A stretch of DNA of 48,701 nucleotides from Pseudomonadota bacterium (GCA_029781595.1 JAKOWJ010000219.1:1-48701); one strand, 5' to 3'; positions 26,319 to 37,000 are shown, counted from the first letter of the stretch. Made by a program: numbers and translations. Notes: generated by a model not told the origin, from the sequence alone.

Positions 26319-27335
26319 TCACGCCGCCCGCGCGAGCGGCAGGTTCGCGAGGAGGTTCTGCGGCTTCAGGCGCAGCGTGCGGTCCTCGCCGCAGGCGAGG
26401 CCGAGGTACACGGGCAGGCCCGCGACGGCGGGCGCGGCGTCGGCCGGATCCTCGAAGCGCATCCGGAAGAGGGCCACGAGGCGCGCGCGCGCCTCCGGCG
26501 ACACGGGCTCGCCGCGGTACAGCGCGTTGAGCAGCGCCGTGGACTCCGCGTCCAGCCCGACGTGCCAGCGCCACCGCTCGTCGTCGATTCGCGCCACCGG
26601 CTCGATGGCCACTCGCACGCCCACCAGGTGCGCCACCCAGCGCTCCAGCACGCGGGCCAGCGCCCGCGCGCCCTCCCGGGCCGGCGAGAGATCCAGGAGG
26701 AACGCGTGGCGCTCGTCGCGCAGGAAGTAGGCCGTCGCGTTGGCCGCGCCCATCACGTCGAGCGACGCCGGGGCGAGCGGCGTGTCCTGCTGGCGCAGCA
26801 GCCGGCCGACGGCGCCGAAGCCGCCCGTCTCGGCGTACGCCTCGATGGTGGTGGCGTCGGCCGCCAGCACCTGGCCGCCCTCCACGCTCACCCGCTGCCG
26901 GCGGAAGAAGAGCTCGCCCGCGCGGGCGAGCCAGGGATCGTCCGTCCCCTCGAGCAGCCCGCGCACGATGGCCTGCGCGAGGAGGTCGACGAACGGCGGC
27001 GCCACGTCGACCGCGGGCTGCCGGAACTGGGCGCAGTAGCACGCCTCCAGGCTGCCGGCGGCGAGCAGGCGGTCGCGGAAGTGCAGCCACGCCCGCCAGT
27101 TGTCGCGCGCGTCGGCATCCTCGACGCCCAGCAGGTCCGCGTCTGTCACGGCGAGGCGCGGCCGCTCCAGCAGGCGCGCGTGCAGGTGGCGCTCGCCGGG
27201 CCCGGCCTCGGGCGGCGGCAGGAGCTCCGGGCGGGCGAGCTGCAGGCGCAGGTACTCGTCGCCCGGCACGAGGCGCCCGTCGGCGTCGCGTTCCAGAAGG
27301 CGGTACCCGCTCGAAACCCAGAAGTCCTGCGGCAT
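26319..27335 (-). CDS. DUF6352 family protein
   Basis: 338 aa soluble protein of unknown function. The start PQDFWVSSGYRLLERDADGR and the later DNWRAWLHFRDRLLAAGSLE match the DUF6352 family as I remember it. No catalytic motif, signal peptide or membrane helix is obvious; the C-terminal part mixes helices with FLLDLSPAREGARALARVLE. It starts one base before the thioesterase stop ends, in other words with a 1-base gap, so coupling is tight. Families of this kind are common in betaproteobacteria and lack an assigned role. Confidence 0.85.
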   Translation of the reverse strand: MPQDFWVSSGYRLLERDADGRLVPGDEYLRLQLARPELLPPPEAGPGERHLHARLLERPRLAVTDADLLGVEDADARDNWRAWLHFRDRLLAAGSLEACYCAQFRQPAVDVAPPFVDLLAQAIVRGLLEGTDDPWLARAGELFFRRQRVSVEGGQVLAADATTIEAYAETGGFGAVGRLLRQQDTPLAPASLDVMGAANATAYFLRDERHAFLLDLSPAREGARALARVLERWVAHLVGVRVAIEPVARIDDERWRWHVGLDAESTALLNALYRGEPVSPEARARLVALFRMRFEDPADAAPAVAGLPVYLGLACGEDRTLRLKPQNLLANLPLARAA

Positions 27336-27336
27336 G

Positions 27337-27807
27337 CTAGCCCTGGACGCCCGCCCGGCCCACCATCCGCATGATCGTCTGCAGGCCCGTCGCGCAGTGG
27401 GTGGCCTGCCCGTCCCGGAAGACGTGGACGTCGAAGCGCGCGACGGTGATCGAGCGGCCGGCGCGCACCACCCGCCCGGCCGCCAGCAGCCGCTCGCCGT
27501 CGGCCGGCGCCATGAGGTTCACCTTGAACTCGACGGTGAGCACTCCCGCGTCCGCGGGGTAGAGCGTGAAGGCCGCGTAGCCCGCGGCGGAGTCGGCCAC
27601 CGTCGCGACGATGCCGGCGTGGAAGAAGCCGTGCTGCTGCGAGAGCTCGGGCCGGAACCGGAGCCCGATGTCGACCCGGCCGGGCGCGATGCGCTCGAGC
27701 GTGGCGCCCAGGTGCGCCATGGCGCCCTGGCGCGCGAAGCTCTCCCGGGTCCGGCGCTCGAATCCGTCGTCGGCGGGCTCGAACGCCGCGACCGGCGCCT
27801 CGTCCAC
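27337..27807 (-). CDS. PaaI-type hotdog-fold thioesterase
   Basis: 156 aa hotdog protein predicted to hydrolyse acyl- or aryl-CoA. The active-site helix region is SQQHGFFHAGIVATVADSAAG, followed by TVEFKVNLMAPADGERLLAAGRV split by the usual turn. HGFFHAG corresponds to the HGG motif of PaaI proteins. It begins 10 bases after the decarboxylase stop and ends one base before the DUF6352 start codon. Substrate not predictable; it may clear stalled CoA esters. Confidence 0.9.
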   Translation of the reverse strand: MDEAPVAAFEPADDGFERRTRESFARQGAMAHLGATLERIAPGRVDIGLRFRPELSQQHGFFHAGIVATVADSAAGYAAFTLYPADAGVLTVEFKVNLMAPADGERLLAAGRVVRAGRSITVARFDVHVFRDGQATHCATGLQTIMRMVGRAGVQG

Positions 27808-27817
27808 GGGCGACGCC

Positions 27818-29002
27818 TCAGGGCGCGCCGAGGACGGCGACCTCGGGCAGGGGGAAGCCGTTGAAGTTCGAGGCGTAGGCCGTCGTGTAGGCGCCGGCGT
27901 TCTTGATGAAGATGAAGTCGCCCTCCTGCAGGTCGGCGGGCAGCAGCTCGTCCCTCATCACCACGTCCACGGAGTCGCAGGTCGGGCCCGCCACGTTCCA
28001 GGCCACGGGCTCGCCGTCGCGGTCCGTGTACAGGTTGTAGCGCAGGCCCTCCGTGGTCTCGATCACGCCGCCGAAGACGCCGGCGTCCCAGTACATCCAG
28101 CGCTGGCCGTTGCGCGTGGCGGTGCCCACGACCCGGCAGATGAAGTAGCCCGCGTCCGAGACCATGAAGCGGCCCGGCTCCGCGATCACCTGGATCTCCG
28201 GCCCGAAGTGGCGCAGCTCCCGGTTGATCAGCTCGGCGATCGTCTCGATCGACGGGATGGGCTTCACGTGCCGCACCGGGAAGCCGCCGCCCAGGTTCAG
28301 CAGGCGCGGCCGCAGGCCCGCCTGGCGCATCGCCGCGAACACCTTGCGCGCCCGGTCCATGCCCACGCGCCAGTTCTCGGGGTTCAGGCACTGCGAGCCC
28401 ACGTGGAAGGTGACGCCCGCCAGGTCGGCCCGGCAGTCCACCGCCGCCTCGATGAGCTCGGAGACGTCGTTCATGTGCGCGCCGAACTTGCCCGCCAGCG
28501 GCCAGTCGCTGCCGATGTTGGGCGCGTCGATGCGCAGGTAGAGCTTGGCGTCGGCCTTCACCGACTGCACCTTGCGGATCTCCTCGACCGAGTCCACGAC
28601 GTACCACTCGACGCCCTTGGCGGCGGCGTACTCGAGGTAGGCGCGCGACTTCATCGGGTTGGAGTAAAAGATCTCGGCCACCGGCACGCCCAGCCCCAGC
28701 AGCAGGTCCAGCTCCGCGATGGAGGCGATCTCGAAGCCGGCCCCCTCCCGCATCAGGGCGCGCAGCACGCGCGGGTCGGGATTCGCCTTGACGGCGAAGT
28801 GCGGCCGCACCCTGGGCAGCGCCGCCCGGAACCGGCGCGCCTTGGCGCGCACGATGTCCAGGTCGACCAGGAGGACGGGCTTCTTGTAGGGGTGCCTGGC
28901 GAGGTACTGCTTCACGGCGCCGAAGTCCAGGCTGACCTCGGGGTGGGCGTCGAGGGGAAACTCCGGGTAGGGCCGGAGCTTCTTGACTACGGCTCGGGGC
29001 AT
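27818..29002 (-). CDS. Ornithine/lysine decarboxylase, type III PLP fold
   Basis: 394 aa alanine-racemase-fold decarboxylase (eukaryotic ODC-like), which would convert ornithine to putrescine, possibly lysine to cadaverine. Lys72 in FAVKANP binds PLP; HVGSQ (200-204), the glycine loop LGGGFP, EPGR (275-278) and the catalytic Cys342 in GPTCDSVD are all present. GPTCDS favours ODC over diaminopimelate decarboxylase; no lysA-type context is seen. ATG at 29002 has only a weak ribosome site, whereas an overlapping leader ORF has a perfect one, suggesting that its translation depends on the leader. First enzyme gene of the operon. Confidence 0.92.
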   Translation of the reverse strand: MPRAVVKKLRPYPEFPLDAHPEVSLDFGAVKQYLARHPYKKPVLLVDLDIVRAKARRFRAALPRVRPHFAVKANPDPRVLRALMREGAGFEIASIAELDLLLGLGVPVAEIFYSNPMKSRAYLEYAAAKGVEWYVVDSVEEIRKVQSVKADAKLYLRIDAPNIGSDWPLAGKFGAHMNDVSELIEAAVDCRADLAGVTFHVGSQCLNPENWRVGMDRARKVFAAMRQAGLRPRLLNLGGGFPVRHVKPIPSIETIAELINRELRHFGPEIQVIAEPGRFMVSDAGYFICRVVGTATRNGQRWMYWDAGVFGGVIETTEGLRYNLYTDRDGEPVAWNVAGPTCDSVDVVMRDELLPADLQEGDFIFIKNAGAYTTAYASNFNGFPLPEVAVLGAP

Positions 29003-29100
29003 CGATGTCTTTCGTGACGGGAGGTCGAGGCGATACGGGAACGCTGCGCCGCGATTTCGCGCGCGGCAGCCGCATTCCGGTAGTTCCTCGCTCCTGTCAT
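28987..29100 (-). CDS. Arg-rich leader ORF overlapping the decarboxylase start
   Basis: 37-codon ORF, starting MTGARNYRNAAAAREIAAQR, with eight arginines (residues 5, 8, 14, 20, 22, 28, 31, 33), including AGG, AGA and CGA codons. A perfect Shine-Dalgarno AAGGAGG (29106-29112) sits 5 bases before its ATG. Its last 16 bases overlap the decarboxylase start in another frame. This arrangement fits a leader peptide that controls or couples decarboxylase translation, as SpeFL does before speF in E. coli, though the peptide sequence is not similar. Alternatively it only supplies ribosomes by coupling. Confidence 0.6.
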   Translation of the reverse strand: MTGARNYRNAAAAREIAAQRSRIASTSRHERHRCPEP

Positions 29101-29173
29101 GATGACCTCCTTCGCCTTCGTGCCGGTGCCCGGTCCCGTCCGCCGGGTGGCGGGGGCCGTGAAAAATGCGCGC

Positions 29174-29179
29174 AGTATA
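29174..29179 (-). promoter_or_regulatory. Candidate -10 box for the decarboxylase operon
   Basis: TATACT on the minus strand, five of six matches to the sigma-70 consensus. No ideal -35 is seen: TTGCGG is 19 bases upstream, TTGACG is 29 bases upstream, with GGCGCCGGCGCC between them. The start would give a leader of about 65 bases before the small ORF. Confidence 0.5.
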
Positions 29180-29252
29180 GGGCAAATCGGCGCCGGCGCC
29201 GCAAGTTTCGTCAAGGGGGCGCCGGAAGGCCGGCGGGTCGGCCCGGGCGGGA

Positions 29253-29819
29253 CTACATCTTGGGCAGCGTGACGCCCTGCTGGCCCTGGTACTTGCCGCC
29301 GCGGTCGCGGTAGGAAGTCTCGCAGACCTCGTCGGACTCGAAGAAGATCACCTGCGCGCAGCCCTCCCCCGCGTAGATCTTGGCCGGCAGGGGCGTGGTG
29401 TTGGAGAACTCGAGCGTCACGTACCCCTCCCACTCCGGCTCGAACGGGGTCACGTTCACGATGATGCCGCAGCGCGCGTAGGTGCTCTTGCCCAGGCACA
29501 CCGTGAGCACGTTGCGCGGGATGCGGAAGTACTCGACGGTGCGCGCCAGCGCGAACGAGTTGGGCGGGATGATGCACACGTCGCCCTGGAAGTCCACGAA
29601 GGACTTCTCGTCGAAGGCCTTGGGGTCGACGATGGTCGCGTTGATGTTGGTGAAGATCTTGAATTCGCGCGAGCAGCGGATGTCGTAGCCGTAGCTGGAG
29701 GTCCCGTAGGAGACGATGCGGCGCCCGTCCACCTGCCGCACCTGGCCCGGCTCGAAGGGCTCGATCATGCCGTGGCTCGCCGCCATCCGGCGGATCCACT
29801 TGTCGCTCTTGATGCTCAT
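29253..29819 (-). CDS. dcd: dCTP deaminase
   Basis: Converts dCTP to dUTP, the main source of thymidylate in many proteobacteria; 188 aa, trimeric dUTPase fold. Motifs: [55 protein letters not shown] and [33 protein letters not shown] is the standard start. It follows apbC by 77 bases, and these two genes lie on the strand opposite metG. Confidence 0.97.
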   Translation of the reverse strand: MSIKSDKWIRRMAASHGMIEPFEPGQVRQVDGRRIVSYGTSSYGYDIRCSREFKIFTNINATIVDPKAFDEKSFVDFQGDVCIIPPNSFALARTVEYFRIPRNVLTVCLGKSTYARCGIIVNVTPFEPEWEGYVTLEFSNTTPLPAKIYAGEGCAQVIFFESDEVCETSYRDRGGKYQGQQGVTLPKM

Positions 29820-29896
29820 CGTCGTTCGCTCGCGGAGTCGGGCGGCGGGACCGTCCGCACGGACGCTCGCCCCGGTGTCCCTTGGTTGGCCGGTGG

Positions 29897-30985
29897 TCAG
29901 GTGTTCTGCACGACGATCTTCGGGAAGACGGACGTGCGGTCCTCCGCCTGGCGGGCAATGCGCGCGGCCACCTTGCGGGCGATGTCGCGGTAGATGCCCG
30001 CCACGGGGCCGTCGGGGTCCGCGACCACCGTGGGCTTGCCGCTGTCGGCCTGCTCGCGGATGCGGATGTCCAGCGGCAGACCGCCCAGGAACTCCACGCC
30101 GAAGTCCTGGCACATGCGCTCGCCGCCGCCCTGGCCGAAGATGTGCTCGGCGTGGCCGCACTTGGAGCAGACGTGGATGGCCATGTTCTCCACGATGCCC
30201 AGGATGGGGACGCCGACCTTCTCGAACATCTTCAGTCCCTTGCGCGCGTCGATCAGGGCGATGTCCTGGGGCGTGGTGACGATGACCGCGCCGGTGACGG
30301 GCACCTTCTGCGCCAGCGTGAGCTGGATGTCGCCCGTGCCGGGCGGCAGGTCCACCACCAGGTAGTCCAGGTCGCGCCAGCGCGTCTCGGTGAGCAGCTG
30401 CTCGAGCGCCTGCGTGACCATGGGGCCGCGCCAGACCATGGGGGTATCGGCCTCGATGAGGAAGCCCACGCTCATCGCCTGGATCCCGTGGCCCTCCATC
30501 GGCTCCATGGACTTGCCGTCCGCCGAGGTCGGCCGCCCCGTGATGCCGAGCATCGTCGGCTGGGACGGCCCGTAGATGTCCGCGTCCAGCATGCCGACCG
30601 TGGCCCCTTCCGCCGCCAGGGCCAGGGCGAGGTTCACCGCCGTGGTGCTCTTGCCGACCCCGCCCTTGCCGGAGGCCACGGCGATGATGTTCTTGATGCC
30701 GGGCACGAGCTTCACGCCGCGCTGGACGGCGTGGGAGACGATCTTCGACTGGACGTTCGCGCTCACCGCGGTCACGCCGGGCAGCGCCTTGAGCCGCTCC
30801 GTCACCTGGGCGCGGACCTTCTCCAGGACGCCGCGCGCGGGGTAGCCGAGCACGACGTCGAGCGAGACGCGGTCGCCCTCGACCTTCACGTTCTTCGCGC
30901 ACCGGGCCTCGACGTAGTTGCGGCCGGTGACGGGGTCGATGAGCTCGGAGAGGGCGGCGAGGACTTCCTTGTCGGTGGTGGCCAT
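29897..30985 (-). CDS. apbC: Iron-sulfur cluster carrier protein ApbC (Mrp family)
   Basis: 362 aa P-loop ATPase that carries [4Fe-4S] clusters to apoproteins. N-terminal MIP18/DUF59 domain (about 1-85), deviant Walker [10 protein letters not shown] (106-114), [20 protein letters not shown] and the cluster ligands CSKC in [17 protein letters not shown] at 30985 is used (MATTDKEVL); an upstream ATG at 31042 would add 19 unlikely residues. Divergent from metG, a widely conserved pair. Confidence 0.96.
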   Translation of the reverse strand: MATTDKEVLAALSELIDPVTGRNYVEARCAKNVKVEGDRVSLDVVLGYPARGVLEKVRAQVTERLKALPGVTAVSANVQSKIVSHAVQRGVKLVPGIKNIIAVASGKGGVGKSTTAVNLALALAAEGATVGMLDADIYGPSQPTMLGITGRPTSADGKSMEPMEGHGIQAMSVGFLIEADTPMVWRGPMVTQALEQLLTETRWRDLDYLVVDLPPGTGDIQLTLAQKVPVTGAVIVTTPQDIALIDARKGLKMFEKVGVPILGIVENMAIHVCSKCGHAEHIFGQGGGERMCQDFGVEFLGGLPLDIRIREQADSGKPTVVADPDGPVAGIYRDIARKVAARIARQAEDRTSVFPKIVVQNT

Positions 30986-31058
30986 GGCGGGGTTCGGCGT
31001 CCGGCGCGCGGACGCGTCCTGAAGTCGGGGGGAAGCGCGCAATTTTAAAGCAATTTGC

Positions 31059-31064
31059 TACAAT
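31059..31064 (+). promoter_or_regulatory. Candidate -10 box for metG
   Basis: TACAAT, five of six matches, in an AT-rich island (AATTTTAAAGCAATTTGC just upstream) that stands out from the GC-rich surroundings. No good -35 is seen. It would give a leader of about 90 bases before metG. Confidence 0.45.
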
Positions 31065-31163
31065 CGACCTGACCCTGAATCGTCGAATTTTCCGCACTCG
31101 CCGCCGCTTCGCGCGTGCGCCCGAGCCGTCCGCCAACCTCACACAGGCTCGCCCACCGGCTTC

Positions 31164-33305
31164 ATGCCCCGCAAGCTTTTCGTCACCACGGCGCTGCCCT
31201 ACGCCAATGGCCCGTTCCACATCGGGCACATCATGGAGTACACGCAGGCCGACATCTGGGTGCGGTTCCAGCGGCTGCAGGGGCACAGGGTGCACTTCGT
31301 CTGCGCCGACGACACGCATGGCGCGCCCATCATGCTCAAGGCGGAGGCCGAGGGCCTCACCCCCGAGGCGCTCATCGCCCGCGTGGCCGAGTCCCACCGC
31401 AAGGACCTGGCGCGCTTCGGCGTGAGCTTCGACCACTTCCACTCCACGCACTCGGACGAGAACCGGGCCCTGGCCGGCGAGATCTTCGCCGCGCTCGGGG
31501 AGGCCGGCTTCATCGCCACGCGCACCATCGAGCAGTTCTTCGACCCCGTGAAGGGCATGTTCCTGCCCGACCGCTACATCAAGGGCGAGTGCCCGAAGTG
31601 CGGCACGGCGGACCAGTACGGCGACTCCTGCGAGAACTGCGGCGCGGTCTACGCGCCCACGGACCTGAAGAACCCCTTCTCCGCGCTCACGGGCGCCACG
31701 CCCGTGATGAAGAAGTCGGACCACTTCTTCTTCCGCCTCTCGGACCCGCGCTGCGTGGAGTTCCTCAAGAGCTGGACGCAGGACGGGCGCCTGCAGCCGG
31801 AGGTCGCCAACAAGGTGCGCGAGTGGCTGGACGGGGGCCTCAACGACTGGGACATCACGCGCGACGCCCCCTACTTCGGCATCGAGATCCCCGGCGCCAA
31901 GGGCAAGTACTTCTACGTGTGGCTGGACGCGCCCATCGGCTACCTCGCCTCGCTGAAGAGCTACCTCGAGAAGAAGGGCCTGGACTTCGCCAAGGTGCTG
32001 GCGGACCCGAAGCTCGAGCAGGTGCACTTCATCGGCAAGGACATCATCTACTTCCACACCCTCTTCTGGCCGGCGATGCTCAAGTTCGCCGGCCGCAAGG
32101 TCCCGGACAACGTCTTCGTGCACGGCTTCCTCACCCTCACCGGGGAGAAGCTCTCGAAGTCGCGCGGGGTCACGGTGAGCCCGCAGAAGTACGCCGAGCT
32201 GGGCCTGAACCCCGAGTGGCTGCGCTACTACCTCGCCGCCAAGCTCAACGCCCGCGTCGAGGACCTGGACTTCAACCCCGACGATTTCCTGGCGCGGGTC
32301 AACTCGGACCTCGTCGGCAAATACGTGAACATCGCGAGCCGGGCCGCGGGATTCATCACCAAGCGCTTCGGGGGCAGGCTCTCGGACGAGCCGCTGTCGG
32401 CCGGGCGCGAGCTCAAGCACAAGCTGCGCGGCAACGTGGCCGCCCCGGCGCCGGACAACGAGGAGCAGGTGCCCGCCATCCTCTTCGAGGTGCGCAGCTT
32501 CGCCGACCAGATCGCGGCGGACTACGACGCGCGCGAGTTCGGCAAGGCCATCCGGCAGGTGATGTTCCTGGCCGACCGCGTGAACCAGTACGTGGACGAG
32601 CAGAAGCCCTGGGAGATCGCCAAGGAGGCGGGCCAGGAGGCCGCGCTGCAGTGGTTCTGCACGCTCTACCTGGAGCTCTTCCGCATCCTCACCGTCTACC
32701 TGAAGCCCGTGCTGCCGAAGGTCGCCGAGGACGTGGAGGCCTTCCTCGGGCTGGCGAGGCCGCTCGCCTGGGACGACGTGGCGAGCCCGCTCAAGCCCGG
32801 CCACGTCGTGCAGCCCTACCGGCACCTGCTCTCGCGCATCGAGCCGAAGCAGATCGAGCAGCTCCTGGAGCCGCCCTCGGAGCAGAAGGCGGAATCGCCC
32901 AAGGCCCCGGCCGGCGAGGCGCCCGAATTCCGGCTCGAGCCCGTGGAGGCGCCCAAGCCCGCCCCCATCCTGCCGGTGGGCGAGACGATCTCCATCGACG
33001 ACTTCGGCAAGATCGACCTGCGCGTGGCGCGCATCGTCGACGCGGAGCTGGTGCCCGACGCCGACAAGCTCCTCAAGCTCACGCTCGACATCGGCATCGA
33101 CACGCGCACGGTCTTCGCGGGCATCCGCTCGGCCTACACCCCCAAGGACCTCGTGGGGCGCCTGACCGTGATGGTGGCCAACCTCGCGCCGCGCAAGATG
33201 CGCTTCGGCGAGTCGCAGGGCATGGTGCTCGCCGCGGGCGACGGCAGCTCGATCTACCTCCTCGCCCCCGATGCGGGCGCCACGCCGGGCATGCGAATCA
33301 AATGA
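31164..33305 (+). CDS. metG: Methionyl-tRNA synthetase
   Basis: Class I aminoacyl-tRNA synthetase, 713 aa. HIGH motif is HIGH at 19-22 ([13 protein letters not shown]); the zinc knuckle uses Cys143, Cys146, Cys156 and Cys159; KMSKS appears as KLSKS (329-333). The C-terminal OB-fold tRNA-binding domain (about 605-713, [19 protein letters not shown]) is fused, as in E. coli. An Ala/Pro/Glu-rich linker (about 565-600) joins it. [16 protein letters not shown] is the standard start. Divergent from apbC. Confidence 0.98.
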   Translation: MPRKLFVTTALPYANGPFHIGHIMEYTQADIWVRFQRLQGHRVHFVCADDTHGAPIMLKAEAEGLTPEALIARVAESHRKDLARFGVSFDHFHSTHSDENRALAGEIFAALGEAGFIATRTIEQFFDPVKGMFLPDRYIKGECPKCGTADQYGDSCENCGAVYAPTDLKNPFSALTGATPVMKKSDHFFFRLSDPRCVEFLKSWTQDGRLQPEVANKVREWLDGGLNDWDITRDAPYFGIEIPGAKGKYFYVWLDAPIGYLASLKSYLEKKGLDFAKVLADPKLEQVHFIGKDIIYFHTLFWPAMLKFAGRKVPDNVFVHGFLTLTGEKLSKSRGVTVSPQKYAELGLNPEWLRYYLAAKLNARVEDLDFNPDDFLARVNSDLVGKYVNIASRAAGFITKRFGGRLSDEPLSAGRELKHKLRGNVAAPAPDNEEQVPAILFEVRSFADQIAADYDAREFGKAIRQVMFLADRVNQYVDEQKPWEIAKEAGQEAALQWFCTLYLELFRILTVYLKPVLPKVAEDVEAFLGLARPLAWDDVASPLKPGHVVQPYRHLLSRIEPKQIEQLLEPPSEQKAESPKAPAGEAPEFRLEPVEAPKPAPILPVGETISIDDFGKIDLRVARIVDAELVPDADKLLKLTLDIGIDTRTVFAGIRSAYTPKDLVGRLTVMVANLAPRKMRFGESQGMVLAAGDGSSIYLLAPDAGATPGMRIK

Positions 33306-33406
33306 GCGTCCGATGGATCGGACGCATGGCCAGGGCCTGAGATCGCACCGCCCGCGGGCGCCGATCATCGGCCGGGCACGCAAGGACGTCGGACCTACTC
33401 CAAGCG

Positions 33407-33781
33407 ATGGCGGCTCGCCGAATTCCGCTCCACCCTCCACCGTACGCGACCGACCGCGAGACGCTCGAGCGCGAGGTCGTCGTGGAAGTGTTCCGGGCGA
33501 GCGGCCCGGGCGGGCAGCACGTGAACCGCACCGAGTCGGCGCTGCGCCTCGTGCACCCGCCCTCCGGGGTGGTGGTGATCGCCCAGGACTCCTCGTCTCA
33601 GCACCGCAACCGCGAGATCGCCTTCGAGCGCCTGGCCGAGCGCCTCGCGCGCCTGAACCACGTGCCGAAGAAGCGCGTCGCGACGCGCCCCACGCGCGCC
33701 TCGCGCGAGCGCCGCATCGTCACCAAGAAGCAGCGCGGCCAGACCAAGCGCGGCCGCGGGCGGGTGGCAAGCGATGAGTGA
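33407..33781 (+). CDS. Peptide chain release factor-like protein (GGQ domain only)
   Basis: 124 aa protein with a single class I release-factor catalytic domain: [19 protein letters not shown] holds the GGQ (35-37), then [20 protein letters not shown]. There is no codon-recognition domain. The basic tail ([14 protein letters not shown]) could enter the mRNA channel, as in ArfB. The GGQ context is closer to RF1/RF2 and the mitochondrial C12orf65 type than to E. coli ArfB. Likely a ribosome rescue factor that hydrolyses stalled peptidyl-tRNA. It overlaps acyP by 8 bases. Confidence 0.9.
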   Translation: MAARRIPLHPPPYATDRETLEREVVVEVFRASGPGGQHVNRTESALRLVHPPSGVVVIAQDSSSQHRNREIAFERLAERLARLNHVPKKRVATRPTRASRERRIVTKKQRGQTKRGRGRVASDE

Positions 33782-34055
33782 GCGCCTCGCGCGCCGCCTG
33801 CGCATCCGCGGGCTCGTGCAGGGTGTGGGCTTCCGCTACGCCCTCGCCCGCGAGGCCGGGCGCCTGGGGCTGGCCGGCTGGGTGCGCAACCGGCGCGACG
33901 GCAGCGTCGAGGCGGCGGTGGAAGGGCCCGCGGCGGCGGTCGAGGCCCTGGCCGCATGGGCGAGCCGCGGCCCGCCGTCGGCGCGCGTGGATTCGGTGGA
34001 GGCCGGGCCCGACGCCGGGGGCCACGCGGGCTTCGACCAGCGCCCCACCGGGTAG
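33774..34055 (+). CDS. acyP: Acylphosphatase
   Basis: 93 aa enzyme that hydrolyses acyl phosphates. Catalytic Arg21 ([13 protein letters not shown]) and Asn39 ([12 protein letters not shown]) are both present in canonical context. The start overlaps the release-factor-like gene by 8 bases (ATGAGTGA). Its stop abuts the convergent dnaE stop with no gap (34055/34056). Confidence 0.95.
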   Translation: MSERLARRLRIRGLVQGVGFRYALAREAGRLGLAGWVRNRRDGSVEAAVEGPAAAVEALAAWASRGPPSARVDSVEAGPDAGGHAGFDQRPTG

Positions 34056-37000
34056 CTAGTACAGCACCTCGACGGCCGACTCGGAGAGCCACTCCGAGAG
34101 CGAGGCGAGCAGCGCGGAGGACACCTTCACCTTGTAGGCCTCCGGCAGGCGGATGTCGCACTCGCCCTGGGCGTTGCGGTAGCGGATCGCGACGGCGCAG
34201 CGCCCGCCCGTGTACGGCGCGAGGACGGCGCGCAGCCGCGCCGAGTCGGCCTGGCCGTTGATGGACAGGCGGATGGCGCGGGCGTACTGCGCGCGGATCT
34301 CCGCGAGGTCCATCAGCTTGTCGGCGGTGAAGCGGATGCCGCCCGAGAAGTCGTCCTGGGACACCCGCCCCTGGACCACGACCACCTGGTCCTCCTGGAT
34401 CACGGCCCGCTTCTCGTGGAAGAGCTCGCCGAAGACCACGACCTCCACGCGCGCGCTGCCGTCATCGAGCGTGAGCACCGCCATGCGCCCGCGGCGCGAG
34501 TTGCGCATCGCCACCCCGTAGATCACGCCGGCGGCCATCTGCGGCTCATTGGCCGGGCGCAGGTCCGCGAGCGGCGTTCGCGCCACGCGGCGGATCTCCT
34601 CGCGCCACTGGCTGAAGGGGTGGCCGCTCAGGTAGAAGCCCAGGCTCTGCTTCTCGGCCAGCAGCCGCTCGCGCTCGGGCCAGTCCGGAACCCGCATGAG
34701 CTCGAAGGCCTCCGCCGTCGCCTCCTCCGCGCCGCCGAACAGGCTCGTCTGCGAGGCGAAGCGCTCCGCCTTCTCGGCCAGCTCCAGCGCCGCCCCGAGC
34801 GAGGCGAGCAGGCTCGCGCGATTGGGCTCGAGCGCGTCGAAGGCCCCCGCCTTCACGAGCGCCTCCATGGCGCGGCGGTTGACGATGCGCCGGTCCACCC
34901 GCCGGCAGAAGTCGCCCAGGTCGCGGAACGGGCCGCCGGCCTCGCGGGCCGCCACGATGTTGTCGATGGCCTGCTCGCCCGTGCCCTTGACCGCCCCCAG
35001 GCCGTAGCGCACGCGCTTCGCGTCCAGCGGGGCGAAGCGGTAGCCGCCCTGGTTCACGTCCGGGGGCAGCACCTCCAGGCCGTTGGCGCGCGCGTCGTCG
35101 AAGACGACCTGAACCTTGTCGGTGTCGTTCATCACCGCCGAGAGGTTGGCCGCGCAGAAGGCGGCCGCGTGGTGTGCCTTGAGGAAGGCCGTCTGGTAGG
35201 CCACCAGCGCGTAGGCCGCGGAGTGCGACTTGTTGAAGCCGTAGCCGGCGAACTTCTCCATCTGGTCGAAGAGCACCGTGGCCTTCGACGCCTCCAGACC
35301 GCCCCCGGTGGCGCCCTTGAGGAAGATCTCGCGCTGCTTGGCCATCTCCTCGGGCTTCTTCTTGCCCATGGCGCGGCGCAGCAGGTCGGCGCCCCCCAGC
35401 GTGTATCCGCCGATCACCTGGGCGATGGTCATGACGTGCTCCTGGTAGGTCATGACGCCGTAGGTGGGGTCGAGGATCTCCTTCAGGCGCGGGTCCAGGT
35501 ACTCCCAGCGGCTGCGCCCGTGCTTGCGCTCGATGAACTCCGGGATGAGGTCCATGGGGCCCGGGCGGTAGAGCGCGTTCAACGCGATGAGGTCCTCCAG
35601 CCGGTCGGGCCTCGCCTTCATGATGAGGTCGCGCATGCCCCGCGATTCGAACTGGAAGATCGCCACAGTGTTGCCGGACGAGAACACCCTGTACGCGGCC
35701 GGGTCGTCCAGGGGGATCGCCTGGATGTCGAAGTCCGGATGGCCCATGGCCCGCACGTGGCGCTCGCACTCGGCGATGATGGTGAGCGTGGTGAGGCCCA
35801 GGAAGTCGAACTTCACCAGGCCCGCCTTCTCGACGTCGTCCTTGTCGAACTGGCTCACCGTGGCCGCGGAGCCCTCGGCGCAGTAGAGCGGCGTGAAGTC
35901 GGTGAGCTTGCCCGGGGCGATCAGCACGCCACCCGCGTGCATGCCGACGTTGCGCGTGAGGCCCTCGAGCGAGCGGGCCAGGCGCATGAGCCCCGCGACC
36001 TCCTCCTGCTCCTCGATCAGGGCCTTGAGCTGGGGCTCGGCCTCGATGGCCTTTTCCAGCGTGATCCCCAGCTCGAAGGGGATGAGCTTGGCGATGCGGT
36101 CGACCTCGCCGAAGCCCATGCCCAGCACGCGGCCGACGTCGCGCACCACGGCCTTGGCCGCCATCGTGCCGAAGGTGGCGATCTGCGAGACGCTCTGCGC
36201 GCCGTACTTGCCGCGCACGTACTCGATGACGCGGTCGCGCCCGTCCTGGCAGAAGTCGATGTCGAAGTCGGGCATCGACACGCGCTCGGGGTTGAGGAAG
36301 CGCTCGAAGAGCAGCTCGTAGCGCAGGGGATCCAGCCCCGTGATCCCCAGCGACCACGCCACGAGCGAGCCCGCGCCGGAGCCGCGCCCCGGCCCCACGG
36401 GCACGCCGTTCGACTTGGCCCAGTTGATGAAGTCCGCGACGATGAGGAAGTACCCGGGGAAGCCCATCTGCTCGATGGTGGCGACCTCGTAGTCCAGGCG
36501 CTCGAGGTAGCGCGGGCGCTCGCGGTCGCGCTGCGCGGCCTCGGGGAAGGCCGCGGCGAGGTGCGCCTCCAGCCCCTCGAGGGCGAGCGTGCGCAGGTAC
36601 TGGCCCACGGGCTGGCCCCCGGGCGTCGGGAAGTCCGGCAGGCGCGTCTTGCCCAGCGTGAACTCGAAGGCGCACCGCCGCGCGATCTCGACGGTGTTCT
36701 CGAGGGCCTCGGGCAGGTCGGCGAACAGCTCGGCCATCTCGGCCTGCGTGCGGAAGTACTGCGAGGGCCGGAAGTCGCGCGGGCGGCGGGCATCGCCCAA
36801 TACCCAGCCCTGCGCGATGCACACGCGCGCCTCGTGGGCGGTGAAGTCCTCGGCCCGCAGGAACTGCACCGGGTGCGTCGCCACGAGGGGCAGCCCCAGG
36901 CGCCCGGCGAGCGCGGCCGTGGCCCGCACGGCGCCCGAATCCCGGTCCGGGCCGGCGCGCTGCACCTCGAGGTAGTAGGCGCCGGGGAAGTCCCCGGCCC

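Noticed and set aside
29253..33440. Minus-strand open frame spanning metG antisense, apbC and dcd
   Set aside because: The part opposite metG has no protein-like signal; only the dcd part is real in this frame.
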